Source of the DNA: Mycobacterium hubeiense
GTDB lineage: Bacteria; Actinomycetota; Actinomycetes; Mycobacteriales; Mycobacteriaceae
Direction of reading: 5' to 3'
NCBI RefSeq assembly: GCF_002838065.1
Contig: NZ_PIZU01000012.1
Location: 62,001 to 126,000 of the forward strand
Length of the DNA stretch: 64,000 nucleotides
Part shown: in pieces, positions 37,175 to 46,258 of the stretch
Numbering within the stretch: the first letter of the stretch is position 1
Layout: the number at the start of each line of letters is the position of its first letter
Notes under the pieces: model-generated
What the model was told of the DNA's origin: nothing
Database searches by the model: none
Seen by the model: the letters and a program-made list of their open reading frames with translations, nothing else
Made by a program: the position numbers and the translations under genes

Positions 37175-37876
37175 ATGGCTGCCCACGACCACACGATCAC
37201 CAATGACCGTGCGGCGGTGGCGTTTGTCGATCTGTCCGGCTTCACTGCGTTGACCGAAGCCCACGGCGATCACCACGCCGCCGAACTGGCCGAGGCCTTC
37301 GCCGCTCTGACCCGGGTCGCCCTCGGCCAGCATGACCGGCTGATCAAGACCATCGGCGACGCCATACTGGTCACCTCACCCACCCCGCACACCGCACTGG
37401 GCTTGATCGGCCGCATCACCGACGCCACCCGCCGCACCGGGCGCTTCCCGGTGCTGCGCGCCGGCATCCACCACGGCCCCATCGTGGCGCTGGGCAGCGA
37501 CATCTACGGCGCGACCGTTAACATCGCCGCACGCCTGGCCGCCGCGGCCGGTCCAGCCCAAATCCTGGCCACCGGGCCGGTCGCCGACATCGCCCGCGCC
37601 GCCGGGCTTTCGGTCACCGCTCTCGGCCCGGTGAGCCTGCGCAACCTCACCGAACCGCTGGCCGTGTTCAGCGTCGACCTCGGCATCGGGTGCCCCTGCG
37701 GTCAGGTCGACCCGGTCTGCCGCATGCAGCTCGACCACGAGACCACCACGACCACCCTCATCCATGGTGGCATCACCTACCGGTTCTGCTCGGCCACCTG
37801 CGTCCGGCGCTTCACCGCCCACCCGCACCAATTCACCAGCGCCACCGCCTGTTCCGACACTGCACCCATCCATTAG
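37175..37876 (+). CDS. Class III nucleotidyl cyclase fused to YHS domain
   Basis: A 233-residue protein: cyclase core with metal Asp in AFVDLSGFT, Lys-Asp in LIKTIGDAILV and IYGATVNIAARLAAAA, then CPCGQVDPVCRM and YRFCSATCVRRF of a YHS domain. Unlike the first fusion it has no N-terminal regulatory domain. ATG 37175 is preferred because the frame start at 37115 overlaps the ArsR operator; both are possible. It is divergent from ArsR and leads into the two methyltransferase genes, suggesting that cyclic nucleotide signalling accompanies the metal response. Confidence 0.85.
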   Translation: MAAHDHTITNDRAAVAFVDLSGFTALTEAHGDHHAAELAEAFAALTRVALGQHDRLIKTIGDAILVTSPTPHTALGLIGRITDATRRTGRFPVLRAGIHHGPIVALGSDIYGATVNIAARLAAAAGPAQILATGPVADIARAAGLSVTALGPVSLRNLTEPLAVFSVDLGIGCPCGQVDPVCRMQLDHETTTTTLIHGGITYRFCSATCVRRFTAHPHQFTSATACSDTAPIH

Positions 37877-37885
37877 GAAGGACCA

Positions 37886-38524
37886 ATGCTCGTGTTGATG
37901 AACCGTGTTGAGACCGCGATGGTCACCTCGCCGCCGCGGCGGTGGCTGCAGCACCTCTACGAAGTGCCGGTACTGCTGCGGTTCGGTGGGCGCTTGATTC
38001 CCGGCACCCGGGCGCTGGAGATCGGCTGCGGATCCGGCTACGGCTCACAGTTGATCCTGGACCGGTTCGGCGCCGCCACCGTGGACGCCGTGGACCTGGA
38101 CCCGGCGATGATCCACCGCGCCGGGCGACGGCTGGCCCGCTACGGCGACCGGGTTCGGCTGGTCCAAGGCAGCGCCACCGACCTGCGCTCGGCGCTGGGC
38201 GCCGACGACGAAAGCTACGGCGCGGTCTTTGATTTCGGCATCGTGCACCACATCCCGGACTGGCGCGCCGCCATCGCCGAGGTCGCCCGGGTGCTCACCC
38301 CGGGCGGGCGGTTCTACTTCGAAGAGGTCACCGCCCACGCCCTGGCCCGCCCCACCTACCAGCGGCTGTTCGATCACCCCACCGACGACCGGTTCACCGC
38401 CGACCAATTCCTCGATGAACTCGTCCGGCACGGCCTCGAGGTGCTCGGCTCGCTGACCCGAATCCAAGGGGACTATCTGCTCGGCGTCGCCGCCAAACCC
38501 ATCCCCGCCGGGGGTGATCGGTGA
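37886..38524 (+). CDS. SAM-dependent methyltransferase, copy 1 of a paired module
   Basis: A 212-residue class I methyltransferase: ALEIGCGSGYGSQLIL, VDAVDLDPAMI, FDFGIVHHIPDW and VLTPGGRFYFEEV. It is nearly identical in wording to the protein at 59165, and both are followed by an overlapping gene for an isoprenylcysteine-methyltransferase-like membrane protein. The substrate is unknown; the context suggests metal stress. AGGAAGGA precedes ATG 37886. Confidence 0.88.
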   Translation: MLVLMNRVETAMVTSPPRRWLQHLYEVPVLLRFGGRLIPGTRALEIGCGSGYGSQLILDRFGAATVDAVDLDPAMIHRAGRRLARYGDRVRLVQGSATDLRSALGADDESYGAVFDFGIVHHIPDWRAAIAEVARVLTPGGRFYFEEVTAHALARPTYQRLFDHPTDDRFTADQFLDELVRHGLEVLGSLTRIQGDYLLGVAAKPIPAGGDR

Positions 38525-39150
38525 TGGCCATCGCCGCCCTGACCCTGTTCGCCGCGCTCGTGCTGCTGGCCGGCGGCACACGCATCGTCATCCAGCGACG
38601 CCGCACCGGCGACGCGGGTATCCGGCAGTTCTCCGCCCGACCTAACACCCCGCAGTTCTGGGGCCACTACGGCGCGGCCATCGGCGGTCTGACAACCGCA
38701 GTGGCAGCACCCATGGCGGACCTGCTCGGTCTGGCGCCGCTCGGGTTTCTCGACCACCCTGTCACTCGAGGACTCGGCGTGGTCCTGGCCGGACTTGGCA
38801 TCCTCGCGACCTTCGCGTCCCAATTGGCCATGGGGGCGTCCTGGCGCATCGGCGTGGACACCACCGAAAAGACCACCCTGGTGACCGACGGCCCGTTCCG
38901 GTTCGTGCGCAACCCCGTCCTCACCGCCATGGGGATCGCCTTCCTCGGCCTGACGCTGATGGTGCCCAACCTGGTTGCCATTACCGGTTTCCTCGTCATG
39001 CTCATCGGCAACCAAGTGCAAGCGCGGCTCGTCGAGGAACCCTATCTGCGCCGGCTGCATGGCGCCGCCTACACCGACTACGCCTCCCACGTCGGCCGCT
39101 TCCTACCCGGCCTCGGCCGGCTACACCCCCAACCGCACTATCGGAGGTGA
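38521..39150 (+). CDS. ICMT/NnrU-like membrane methyltransferase, copy 1
   Basis: A 209-residue protein with four to five helices and the isoprenylcysteine carboxyl methyltransferase signature: TDGPFRFVRNPVLTAM, then RLVEEPYLRRLHGAAYTDYASHVGRFLP. The bacterial substrate is not isoprenylcysteine and is unknown. It starts at GTG 38521 or ATG 38524, overlapping the soluble methyltransferase. The pair recurs at 58539-59797. Confidence 0.88.
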   Translation: MMAIAALTLFAALVLLAGGTRIVIQRRRTGDAGIRQFSARPNTPQFWGHYGAAIGGLTTAVAAPMADLLGLAPLGFLDHPVTRGLGVVLAGLGILATFASQLAMGASWRIGVDTTEKTTLVTDGPFRFVRNPVLTAMGIAFLGLTLMVPNLVAITGFLVMLIGNQVQARLVEEPYLRRLHGAAYTDYASHVGRFLPGLGRLHPQPHYRR

Positions 39151-39231
39151 AACAACGCCTGGCGGCGTGACTTCTGAACCAAAGCCAACGTATTGTTATA
39201 TGCGCATGTATGCATCATCAGGAGGCTGTCG

Positions 39232-39738
39232 GTGTCTGACTCAACTGTCGCGACCAGCGGTGAGCACGCCGATCCGCTCGCGGCGATGAAAATGTCTGTG
39301 CTGCTCTTCGTGCCGTTCGTGGTGTTCGTGCTGCACACCCTGGAAGAGTTACCGCAATTCGCGGCATGGGTGTCTAAGCACTTCAGCCCACTGACGACGG
39401 ACAAGTTCGCCGTCACTCATATTCCACTGATCCTGGTGGTGCTGTTGTGTTCCTGGCAGGCCGCGCGACCACATGCACGGGTGGGGTGGGTAATCATGGT
39501 GGTGGCATTCCAGTGGCAGTTCGCGGTCAACGCGGTGTTCCATCTAGGCGCTGCGGCCTGGTTCGGTGACTACTCACCGGGCATGGTCACCGCGGCGACC
39601 GTCTCCCTGCCCGCGACCGTGTTCTTCTTCGCGTGGCTGCGGCGCGAACGCATCCTCACCGCCAACCAGGTGGCAACCGCGGTCGCAGTCGGCACCGCGA
39701 TCGCCGCGGCCGCCATCGGCGTCCTGTTCACCGGATAG
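39232..39738 (+). CDS. HXXEE-domain membrane protein
   Basis: A 168-residue protein with four to five helices and the motif HTLEE at the end of the first helix (VFVLHTLEELPQF), with further His in NAVFHLG. The HXXEE motif defines a family of unknown function that could bind a metal in the membrane. GTG 39232 has AGGAGG seven bases upstream. It follows the ArsR-methyltransferase cluster on the same strand. Confidence 0.8.
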   Translation: MSDSTVATSGEHADPLAAMKMSVLLFVPFVVFVLHTLEELPQFAAWVSKHFSPLTTDKFAVTHIPLILVVLLCSWQAARPHARVGWVIMVVAFQWQFAVNAVFHLGAAAWFGDYSPGMVTAATVSLPATVFFFAWLRRERILTANQVATAVAVGTAIAAAAIGVLFTG

Positions 39739-39881
39739 CGCGACACGGTGCCAGGCTCGTCGTCACAGTTCCCACCCACTGCGTCACGGCCACACGTAAG
39801 TCTCGCCGAGCCGACCTCGAAAAGGACTGCGACGGTAGGGAACACACGCACCCAACCACCCAACGAAGGAGGACGACACCC

Positions 39882-40244
39882 ATGCCGACCGCGACGCCAG
39901 CGATCAGAGAACTCTACAACCGCGACATGGCGGCCGCCCGAACCGCCGACGACGACCAGGTCCGATGGGTGCACCTCGAACGCGCCCACATCGTTTCCCA
40001 GCCCTATCCCTTGCTGCACACCCGCAACCACATCGCGATGCTCACCCTCGCGATCGCCCAACACGACCGTCGCGAAGCACTCGGCCAAATCGTGCGGATC
40101 ATCGTCGCCGCACCCGGCTCACTGACCGGCCGATTCCCCGAAGGCAACACCGGCCGCGCCGCCGCCGGACTATTCACCCCCATGCCAATTCCCACCGACC
40201 TCGCCGACGAGATAAGCCGCGCAGTTGGCGCCGGAGATCGATAA
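39882..40244 (+). CDS. DUF3703 protein
   Basis: A 120-residue soluble protein with HLERAHIVSQPYPLLHTRNH, GQIVRIIVAAPGSLTGRFPEGNTG and PMPIPTDL, which fit DUF3703. The family has no known role; several conserved His and Glu would suit metal binding. AAGGAGG lies ten bases before ATG 39882. Confidence 0.8.
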   Translation: MPTATPAIRELYNRDMAAARTADDDQVRWVHLERAHIVSQPYPLLHTRNHIAMLTLAIAQHDRREALGQIVRIIVAAPGSLTGRFPEGNTGRAAAGLFTPMPIPTDLADEISRAVGAGDR

Positions 40245-40359
40245 CGGGTTTGCCACCTACCCAACGGGTCCCGTCATAAACACGTCACGTGGGAAAATAC
40301 GGTTCCGGCTTGTCCGCCAAGCCCATCCTCACCGCGCGACCGGACAGCCGAGCCCGACA

Positions 40360-40653
40360 TCACCGATCGATCCGCTCCGGCTCCTCGTCGTTCGTCCGCG
40401 ACCACGCGATGCGGGCCTCGTCTGTGAACTCCATCCGCACAACCGGGGAAGCGTTGGCCGCCAACACATACAGGGCGAGGGCGTGCTCGTCGGCGCCAAG
40501 CCGGATGGGAAGCCGTCCGTTATATGGTCGGCGAGAATCCTGAACGATACTTGCAGTTTCAGCACATAACCTGATTTCCAGTCGCCCCGCCAGGGAGCAC
40601 GACCCTAAAGCAGCGGGCATCTGCCAAGGCAACTCTGGCGTTGTGGCATTCAC
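40360..40653 (-). CDS. Possible small gene or remnant in a 435-bp gap
   Basis: A 97-residue frame on the minus strand whose second half (RLGADEHALALYVLAANASP onward) uses GC-rich third positions like real genes here, while the first half does not. I recognise no domain. It lies downstream of the aldehyde oxidase operon and could be a fragment. The remainder of 40245-40679 shows nothing. Confidence 0.25.
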   Translation of the reverse strand: MNATTPELPWQMPAALGSCSLAGRLEIRLCAETASIVQDSRRPYNGRLPIRLGADEHALALYVLAANASPVVRMEFTDEARIAWSRTNDEEPERIDR

Positions 40654-40679
40654 CCTGGCGGCGACGGCAACCGCTCTAG

Positions 40680-42983
40680 TTATATGAGCTTGTCGGGTGT
40701 GATCGGCAGGTCGCGGACGCGTCGGCCGGTGGCGTGGTAAACCGCGTTGGCGATCGCGGCGGCGACCCCGACGATGCCGAGCTCGCCGATACCCTTGGCG
40801 CCGAGCGGGGTGTGGGGATCGGGTCGGTCAACGAAGTCCACGTCGATGGTGGGGATATCGACGTGGGTAGGGACGTGATACTCGGCGAGGGTGGCGTTGG
40901 GGATACGACCGGTGCGTTCGTCGAGCAGTGTCTGTTCGGTCAGCGCCATGCCGATGCCCATGATGATGCCGCCGCGCATCTGGCTGGTGGCCTGTTTCGG
41001 GTTGATGATCCGACCACCGTCGAAGGCCGAAACCCAACGGGCGACCCGCGTTTCGTCGGTGACCTCGTCGACCCGGACTTCGCAGCAATGCGCACCCCAG
41101 GAGATTGTGGTGCGCTTGATGGTCGGCAGCGGCAGCGCCGATTTGCCGGTGACCTCCAGCGAGTCGAGACCGGCACGGGCAAGGATCTGCTGATAGGTCT
41201 CACCGAGTTCGGGCGCGGTGGTGAGGTAGAGCCCTTCGTTGCGGGGCTGCACCTCACTGGGGCGGCATCCGGCCAGCGGCGAGTCGGTGCCACCCACCAC
41301 GCGCACCAGCTCGCGCACGAGATTGTCACATGCGTTCCAGACAGCGGAACCGATCGTCGTGGTTGCGGCAGAGGCGCCGGGGATGCGGGTTTTCGCGACG
41401 TCGGAGTCGCCGTGGACGAAGCGGACCTTGTCCAGCGGTAGGCCGAGGCGCTGGGCGGCCGCCTGGCTTTGTGCGGTCGAGGTCCCGGCCCCGAGCTCGT
41501 TGGTGCTGCTATGGATGGTGACGGCGCCATCGGCGGCAAGGTGCAGCCGCACACCGGCGATAAGGATGGCGTACGGGTTGACCGCGCTGGCCATGCCATA
41601 ACCGATCAACCATCGACCCTGGCGCATGGTTCGTGGCGGCGCGATGCGCCCGGGCCAGCCGAACTTCTCGGCGGCCAGCGCGTACGCCTCGCGCAAGTAC
41701 CGACTGGTGTATCGGGCGCCGGTCGCCGGATCACGGTCCGGCTCGTTGCGGCGCCGAAGTTCAAGTGGGTCCATACCCAGCTTCCAGGCGAGCTCGTCCA
41801 TCGCCGACTCCAGTGCGAACGATCCCGGCGCCGCGCCCGGCGCGCGGAAGAAGGCGTTCTGAATGCGGTCCAGGCGCGAAACCTGCTGATGCGTACGGAT
41901 ATTCGGGCAGGCGTACAGATGTCGGGAGGCGACGATCGCGGCCTCGGCGAACTCGTCGCGGGTGCACATCGACAGCGCGCCATGTTCCAGCGCGGTCAGC
42001 CGACCGCAACGGTCAGCACCCAGCGCGATCCGGTTGCGCGTCGGTGAGCGGCCCCCGGTCATCAGGAAGGTATCCCGGCGCGAGAGCACGAGCTTGACGG
42101 GGCGCCGCGCCAGCTTGGCGGCGGCAACCGTGAGGGCGACGTGCGGCCAGGCGGTGGTCTTGGAACCGAAGCCGCCGCCGATGAACGGCGCCAGGACATG
42201 CACGTCGTGTTTGGGGATGCCGAACACTTTCGCGAGCATTTCTTTGACGCCGTAGGGGTATTGCGAGGTGTCGAATACCGTCAGCGCGTTGCCATTCCAG
42301 CTCGCTACGGTGGCGTGCGGTTCCATCGCGGTGTGGTACTCCAGTGGGGTTGTGTACGTCGCCTCGACGGTGGCGGCCGCGTGTCGCAATGCCGTTTCGG
42401 TGTTGCCGCGCCGCGATTTCGCCTCCTCCAGCAGCGCCTGGGCGGGGGTGAAGGCGGGTTCGGCGGTCATTGAGAGCGCGGCGCGTTGTGGCGCGTAGTC
42501 AACGTGGATCAGGCTGGCCGCGAACTGCGCTTGCTCCCGGGATTCGGCGACGACGACCGCGATGGGTTGTCCGTTCCAGAAGATTTCGTCGGTGGTCAGA
42601 ATCGGCAGGCTCATTGCGGCGGCACTCAATGGTCCGCGCAGCGTCGCATACGCCGCCGTGGGTTTCATTGGCGGTGCGTTCTCGTGGGTCATCACCAGCA
42701 CCACGCCGGGAGCCGTTGCGGCGCGGGTGGTGTCGATCGCGGCGACGCGGCCCCGCGCGATGGTGCTGGCCACCGCAACGGCGTGGGCGAGGTCGGCAAG
42801 ATCATGCTCGGCGGTGTAGCGGACTCTTCCGGCCGCCTTGTCGGGGCCGTCGAGCCGGTCGGCGGGGCGGCCGATCTCACCGGGCTGGGTGGCCACCGGA
42901 TCGCGAACCCCGTTCGGCAGCAGCCTGCCCACCAGCTGCGCTATCTTGCTGGCGACGGAAAATCCCTGGGAGGCAAGGCTCAT
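40680..42983 (-). CDS. Molybdenum aldehyde oxidoreductase, large (Moco) subunit
   Basis: A 767-residue xanthine-oxidase-family subunit. Visible motifs are IGGGFGSKTTAWP and PGAAPGSFALESAMDELA (molybdopterin contacts), and GAKGIGELGI with the catalytic Glu. It resembles PaoC/YagR. It oxidises aldehydes or N-heterocycles with the FAD and iron-sulfur subunits encoded just upstream. ATG 42983 overlaps the FAD-subunit stop. It is the last gene of a six-gene minus-strand unit. Confidence 0.92.
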   Translation of the reverse strand: MSLASQGFSVASKIAQLVGRLLPNGVRDPVATQPGEIGRPADRLDGPDKAAGRVRYTAEHDLADLAHAVAVASTIARGRVAAIDTTRAATAPGVVLVMTHENAPPMKPTAAYATLRGPLSAAAMSLPILTTDEIFWNGQPIAVVVAESREQAQFAASLIHVDYAPQRAALSMTAEPAFTPAQALLEEAKSRRGNTETALRHAAATVEATYTTPLEYHTAMEPHATVASWNGNALTVFDTSQYPYGVKEMLAKVFGIPKHDVHVLAPFIGGGFGSKTTAWPHVALTVAAAKLARRPVKLVLSRRDTFLMTGGRSPTRNRIALGADRCGRLTALEHGALSMCTRDEFAEAAIVASRHLYACPNIRTHQQVSRLDRIQNAFFRAPGAAPGSFALESAMDELAWKLGMDPLELRRRNEPDRDPATGARYTSRYLREAYALAAEKFGWPGRIAPPRTMRQGRWLIGYGMASAVNPYAILIAGVRLHLAADGAVTIHSSTNELGAGTSTAQSQAAAQRLGLPLDKVRFVHGDSDVAKTRIPGASAATTTIGSAVWNACDNLVRELVRVVGGTDSPLAGCRPSEVQPRNEGLYLTTAPELGETYQQILARAGLDSLEVTGKSALPLPTIKRTTISWGAHCCEVRVDEVTDETRVARWVSAFDGGRIINPKQATSQMRGGIIMGIGMALTEQTLLDERTGRIPNATLAEYHVPTHVDIPTIDVDFVDRPDPHTPLGAKGIGELGIVGVAAAIANAVYHATGRRVRDLPITPDKLI

Positions 42984-43987
42984 CGACTCTGCCCTTCCTC
43001 GCCGGAAGCCAGCTCGACCAGTGTGCGGTGGATCAGCCGGCGCGCCAACTCGGGCTTGAAAGCGTTGTGCTGGTACGGCCGAGCCGAGGCCAGCGCTTCC
43101 CCGGCCGCGTGACGAAACGTTTGATCCTCGGCCGGTGCACCGATCAGGTTTTCCTCGGCCTGAAACGCTCGCCACGGCTTGTGGGCCACACCGCCCAATG
43201 CGATCCGCGCCGCCCGGACCCGCCCTTCCTGGGTATCCAGGACTACGGCGACGCTGATCAGCGCGAAGGCAAAGCTCGCACGGTCGCGCACCTTGACGTA
43301 CGTCATCCTGCCCTGTGGGGCGGGCGGCAGGTCCACAGCCGTGACCAGCTCACCGGGTGCCAGCACGGTCTCGACATGCGGAGTTTCGCCGGGCAGCCGG
43401 TGAAATTCGGTCAGCGGCACCGCGCGCTGCACACCGTCGGCTCCGCGCAGTTGCACCACCGCATCGAGCGCAGCCAGTGCGACGCACAGGTCTGATGGGT
43501 GCACCGCGATGCAGCTGTCGCTGGCGCCGAGGATGGCGTGCATCCGGTTGAAGCCGTGCAGGGCATCACAACCGGCGCCGGGCATCCGCTTGTTGCAGGC
43601 GGCGGTGGTGTCGTAGAAGTAGCCGCAGCGCGTCCGCTGCAACAGATTTCCGCCGACGGTGGCCTTGTTGCGTAGCTGAGGCGAGGCGCCGTTGAGAATG
43701 GCTTGCGCGACCATCGGATAACGTCGCCGTACGCGTTCGTCGCGGGCAATGCGGGAGTTTCGCGCCACCGCGCCGAAGCGCAAGCCGCCATCGGGCAGCT
43801 CGTCGATATCGGCGAGCGCCAACCTGCTGATGTCAACCACCCGGTCCGGCTGCTCAACACCCTCGCGCATCAGGTCGATGAGGTTGGTGCCGCCGGCCAG
43901 GTATCGCACCGATGGCTCCGGCGTTGTCGTCGCGGCGGTGACGGCTTCGTCCACGGTTGCGGCGCGGGTGTAGCGGAATTCCTTCAT
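42980..43987 (-). CDS. Aldehyde oxidoreductase FAD subunit with extra iron-sulfur motif
   Basis: A 335-residue FAD-binding subunit: YLAGGTNLIDLM and ATVGGNLLQRTRCGYF. It contains the PaoB-type insertion RCGYFYDTTAACNKRMPGAGC, whose cysteines hold a [4Fe-4S] cluster in Escherichia coli PaoABC. This separates it from ordinary CoxM proteins and supports a Pao-like heterotrimer. Both ends overlap neighbouring genes by ATGA. Confidence 0.92.
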   Translation of the reverse strand: MKEFRYTRAATVDEAVTAATTTPEPSVRYLAGGTNLIDLMREGVEQPDRVVDISRLALADIDELPDGGLRFGAVARNSRIARDERVRRRYPMVAQAILNGASPQLRNKATVGGNLLQRTRCGYFYDTTAACNKRMPGAGCDALHGFNRMHAILGASDSCIAVHPSDLCVALAALDAVVQLRGADGVQRAVPLTEFHRLPGETPHVETVLAPGELVTAVDLPPAPQGRMTYVKVRDRASFAFALISVAVVLDTQEGRVRAARIALGGVAHKPWRAFQAEENLIGAPAEDQTFRHAAGEALASARPYQHNAFKPELARRLIHRTLVELASGEEGQSR

Positions 43988-44529
43988 GGCCGTGCCTCCC
44001 CGGCCACGTCGCGAATCGCGGCGACGATGCCGTTGTAGGCGCCGCAGCGACACAGATTGCCGGCCATCCGCTCCTTGATCTCGGCATCCGTCAGCCGCAT
44101 ACGGCCGTCGTTGCGGTCTGCCGTCACGGCGCTGGGCGCCCCGGTATCGAACTCGGCGAGCATGGCCGTCGCCGAGCAGATTTGCCCCGGAGTGCAGTAG
44201 CCGCACTGCAGTCCGTCGTGGACAACGAACGCCTCCTGCAGCCGGTTGCCGAGCTCGTCGGTAGTGAGCCCCTCGATCGTGGTGATTTCGCAGTGATCGC
44301 ATTGCACCGCCAACGTGAGACAGGAGTTGATCCGCTCCCCGTCGACCAGCACGGTGCACGCACCACAGGCTCCCTGGTCGCAACCCTTCTTCGTGCCGGT
44401 CAACCCCAACCGGTCGCGCAGGCAGTCCAGCAGGCTCGTCCGCGGATCCACAACCAGGTCATAACAACGGCCGTTGATGCGCAGCTGCACACCAACGGCG
44501 GACTCAGACGATGCAAACGGCTCGACCAT
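43984..44529 (-). CDS. Aldehyde oxidoreductase [2Fe-2S] subunit
   Basis: A 181-residue protein with a plant-type ferredoxin cluster (KKGCDQGACGACTVLVDG, NSC) and the second cluster region (LQCGYCTPGQ, AGNLCRCGAYN). ATG 44529 starts directly before the conserved region. No Tat signal is seen, so the enzyme is probably cytoplasmic, unlike periplasmic PaoA. Confidence 0.93.
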   Translation of the reverse strand: MVEPFASSESAVGVQLRINGRCYDLVVDPRTSLLDCLRDRLGLTGTKKGCDQGACGACTVLVDGERINSCLTLAVQCDHCEITTIEGLTTDELGNRLQEAFVVHDGLQCGYCTPGQICSATAMLAEFDTGAPSAVTADRNDGRMRLTDAEIKERMAGNLCRCGAYNGIVAAIRDVAGEARP

Positions 44530-44539
44530 CACAGTGTGC

Positions 44540-45046
44540 TTACCCCTGCGCTGGTCCCGCGTTCTCGATGATGCGTTTGAGATAGCGCAACTCGGTGCGG
44601 GCGTGCTCGCGGTCCTTGGCTTCTCCATTCAGCACATGCACGAACGTGATCGCGGCCAGACGCCCGAGTGGACCCCGCGGAGAACTGGCCCAGACCCGTG
44701 CGCTGAGCAGCGTCTTGTCATCACCCTTGGGTTGCACCCTCCAGGTGACGCCTTCGTCGACGCCGAGCGAAATTCCGAACCAGCGATACGTCGCTTCCGC
44801 CTGCCACGTCACGGCGGCACCTGGTTCGACCGACGTAATGGACCCGACGGCCTCGCCCGGGATGCCGCCGATCTTTTCTCGAATCCGAATCCTCGCTCCG
44901 ACCTGCGTGACGGGGCGCGTATCCAGATGCTCCAGGCTGTCATGGTCGGCATTCGAGGCCAGCCACCAGCCGTCAATGTTGCGCAACACTTGCCAGACCG
45001 CGTCGTGTGGTGCGTCGATCAGGATTGCTTCGGTAAAGTCAAACAT
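44540..45046 (-). CDS. SRPBCC-family protein
   Basis: A 168-residue START-like protein (FTEAILIDAPHDAVWQVLRNIDGWW). Proteins of this kind bind small hydrophobic ligands, and in Cox/Pao clusters a related CoxG protein often accompanies the enzyme. It lies between the monooxygenase (8-bp overlap) and the iron-sulfur subunit (10-bp gap), consistent with an accessory role. Confidence 0.85.
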   Translation of the reverse strand: MFDFTEAILIDAPHDAVWQVLRNIDGWWLASNADHDSLEHLDTRPVTQVGARIRIREKIGGIPGEAVGSITSVEPGAAVTWQAEATYRWFGISLGVDEGVTWRVQPKGDDKTLLSARVWASSPRGPLGRLAAITFVHVLNGEAKDREHARTELRYLKRIIENAGPAQG

Positions 45047-46232
45047 CGCCAACCACCTTGTGAGTCGTCTCCGTATCGATGCTGGGAGGAGGTCGCCAGG
45101 AAAAGGCGGCCGCACTGGCCCGCAGGTAGGCACGGGTGGGAAGCAGCCGGAACAAGGCATTGCGCAGCACCGCGAGCAGCGGGTTCCAGCTTGCAGTGAA
45201 CCGGCCCACCCTCGCCGAGGTGCGGACCATGGCTTGGGTGCGCGGCCGCCGGATGCGGTCGTACTGCGCCAGTGCGGCTGGGACCGATCGGTTCGCGGCG
45301 AGGGCGGCCAGCGTGACGGCGTCCTCCAGCGCCTGGCATGCGCCTTGGCCGAGATCCGGGGTCATGGCGTGGGCCGCGTCGCCGAGCAGCGCCACAGGCC
45401 CGGCGACGTAGCTCGGCAGCGGTGTGGGCAGGTGGTAGATGTCGTGGCTCAGCAGCGCCTCGGGTGCGGTGGCGGCGAGCAACTGCGGGATGGGCTGGTG
45501 CCAGTCGGCGAACCGTGCGGCGACGTCACGCAGGTCTTCGTGAAGGTGGGCGCCCTCAGGCCCGGTGATGCTGGCGAACCAGTACACCCGCCCGTCGGCC
45601 AGCGGGACGATGCCGAACCCCAGGCCCCGTCCCCAGCTGACGATCATGCCGGGGATATCCAGCGGCACCTTCGCGGCCGGGACTACGCCGCGCCAAGTGA
45701 GATAGCCGGCGTATGCGGCGCCCGGATGGCCGGGGAAGAGCGCGGCCCGGGCGGTGCTGTGCACGCCGTCGGCCACGACTACGAGGTCGGCATGCTCGGC
45801 GCCGGCCTCGTGGACCGCCTCGGCGATCTTTAGTCCGGCGCGAACGGTCGTGATCCGTTGACCCGTGCGCATTTCCGCCGCCTGGGCGGCGTCGAGCAGG
45901 ATGCGGTGTAGGTCGGCGCGGTGCAATACATAGGCCGGAACGCCGTACTGGGCCACCAGTTCGTCGATTGTGGTGCGCACCAGCCAGCGGCCGGTGGCGG
46001 TGCGGATGCCGGCGGCGCCTGTGGCGACGCTGCGCTCGCGCAGCGCATCACCAACGCAGAGCCACTCCAACGCGCGGACACCGTTGGGCGCCACGACAAT
46101 TCCGGCTCCGACGGGTGTGAACTCCGGTGCCTGCTCGAATAGCGTTACCCGCCAGCCAGTGCGGCACAGGCCTGCGGCCGTTGCGAGCCCTGCGATCCCA
46201 CCGCCGATAACTATTGCCGTACGTTCAGTCAT
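45039..46232 (-). CDS. FAD-dependent aromatic monooxygenase
   Basis: A 397-residue flavoprotein hydroxylase: GGGIAGLATAAGL (FAD dinucleotide site), VVVADGVHSTAR (DG motif) and LLGDAAHAMTPDLGQGACQALEDA (second FAD site). It is of the salicylate/zeaxanthin-epoxidase-like group. With the downstream aldehyde oxidase it could degrade an aromatic compound whose export or sensing involves the MFS and TetR genes. Confidence 0.9.
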   Translation of the reverse strand: MTERTAIVIGGGIAGLATAAGLCRTGWRVTLFEQAPEFTPVGAGIVVAPNGVRALEWLCVGDALRERSVATGAAGIRTATGRWLVRTTIDELVAQYGVPAYVLHRADLHRILLDAAQAAEMRTGQRITTVRAGLKIAEAVHEAGAEHADLVVVADGVHSTARAALFPGHPGAAYAGYLTWRGVVPAAKVPLDIPGMIVSWGRGLGFGIVPLADGRVYWFASITGPEGAHLHEDLRDVAARFADWHQPIPQLLAATAPEALLSHDIYHLPTPLPSYVAGPVALLGDAAHAMTPDLGQGACQALEDAVTLAALAANRSVPAALAQYDRIRRPRTQAMVRTSARVGRFTASWNPLLAVLRNALFRLLPTRAYLRASAAAFSWRPPPSIDTETTHKVVGDV

Positions 46233-46258
46233 ATCCGGCTCCTCACAAGGTGTTTCGG

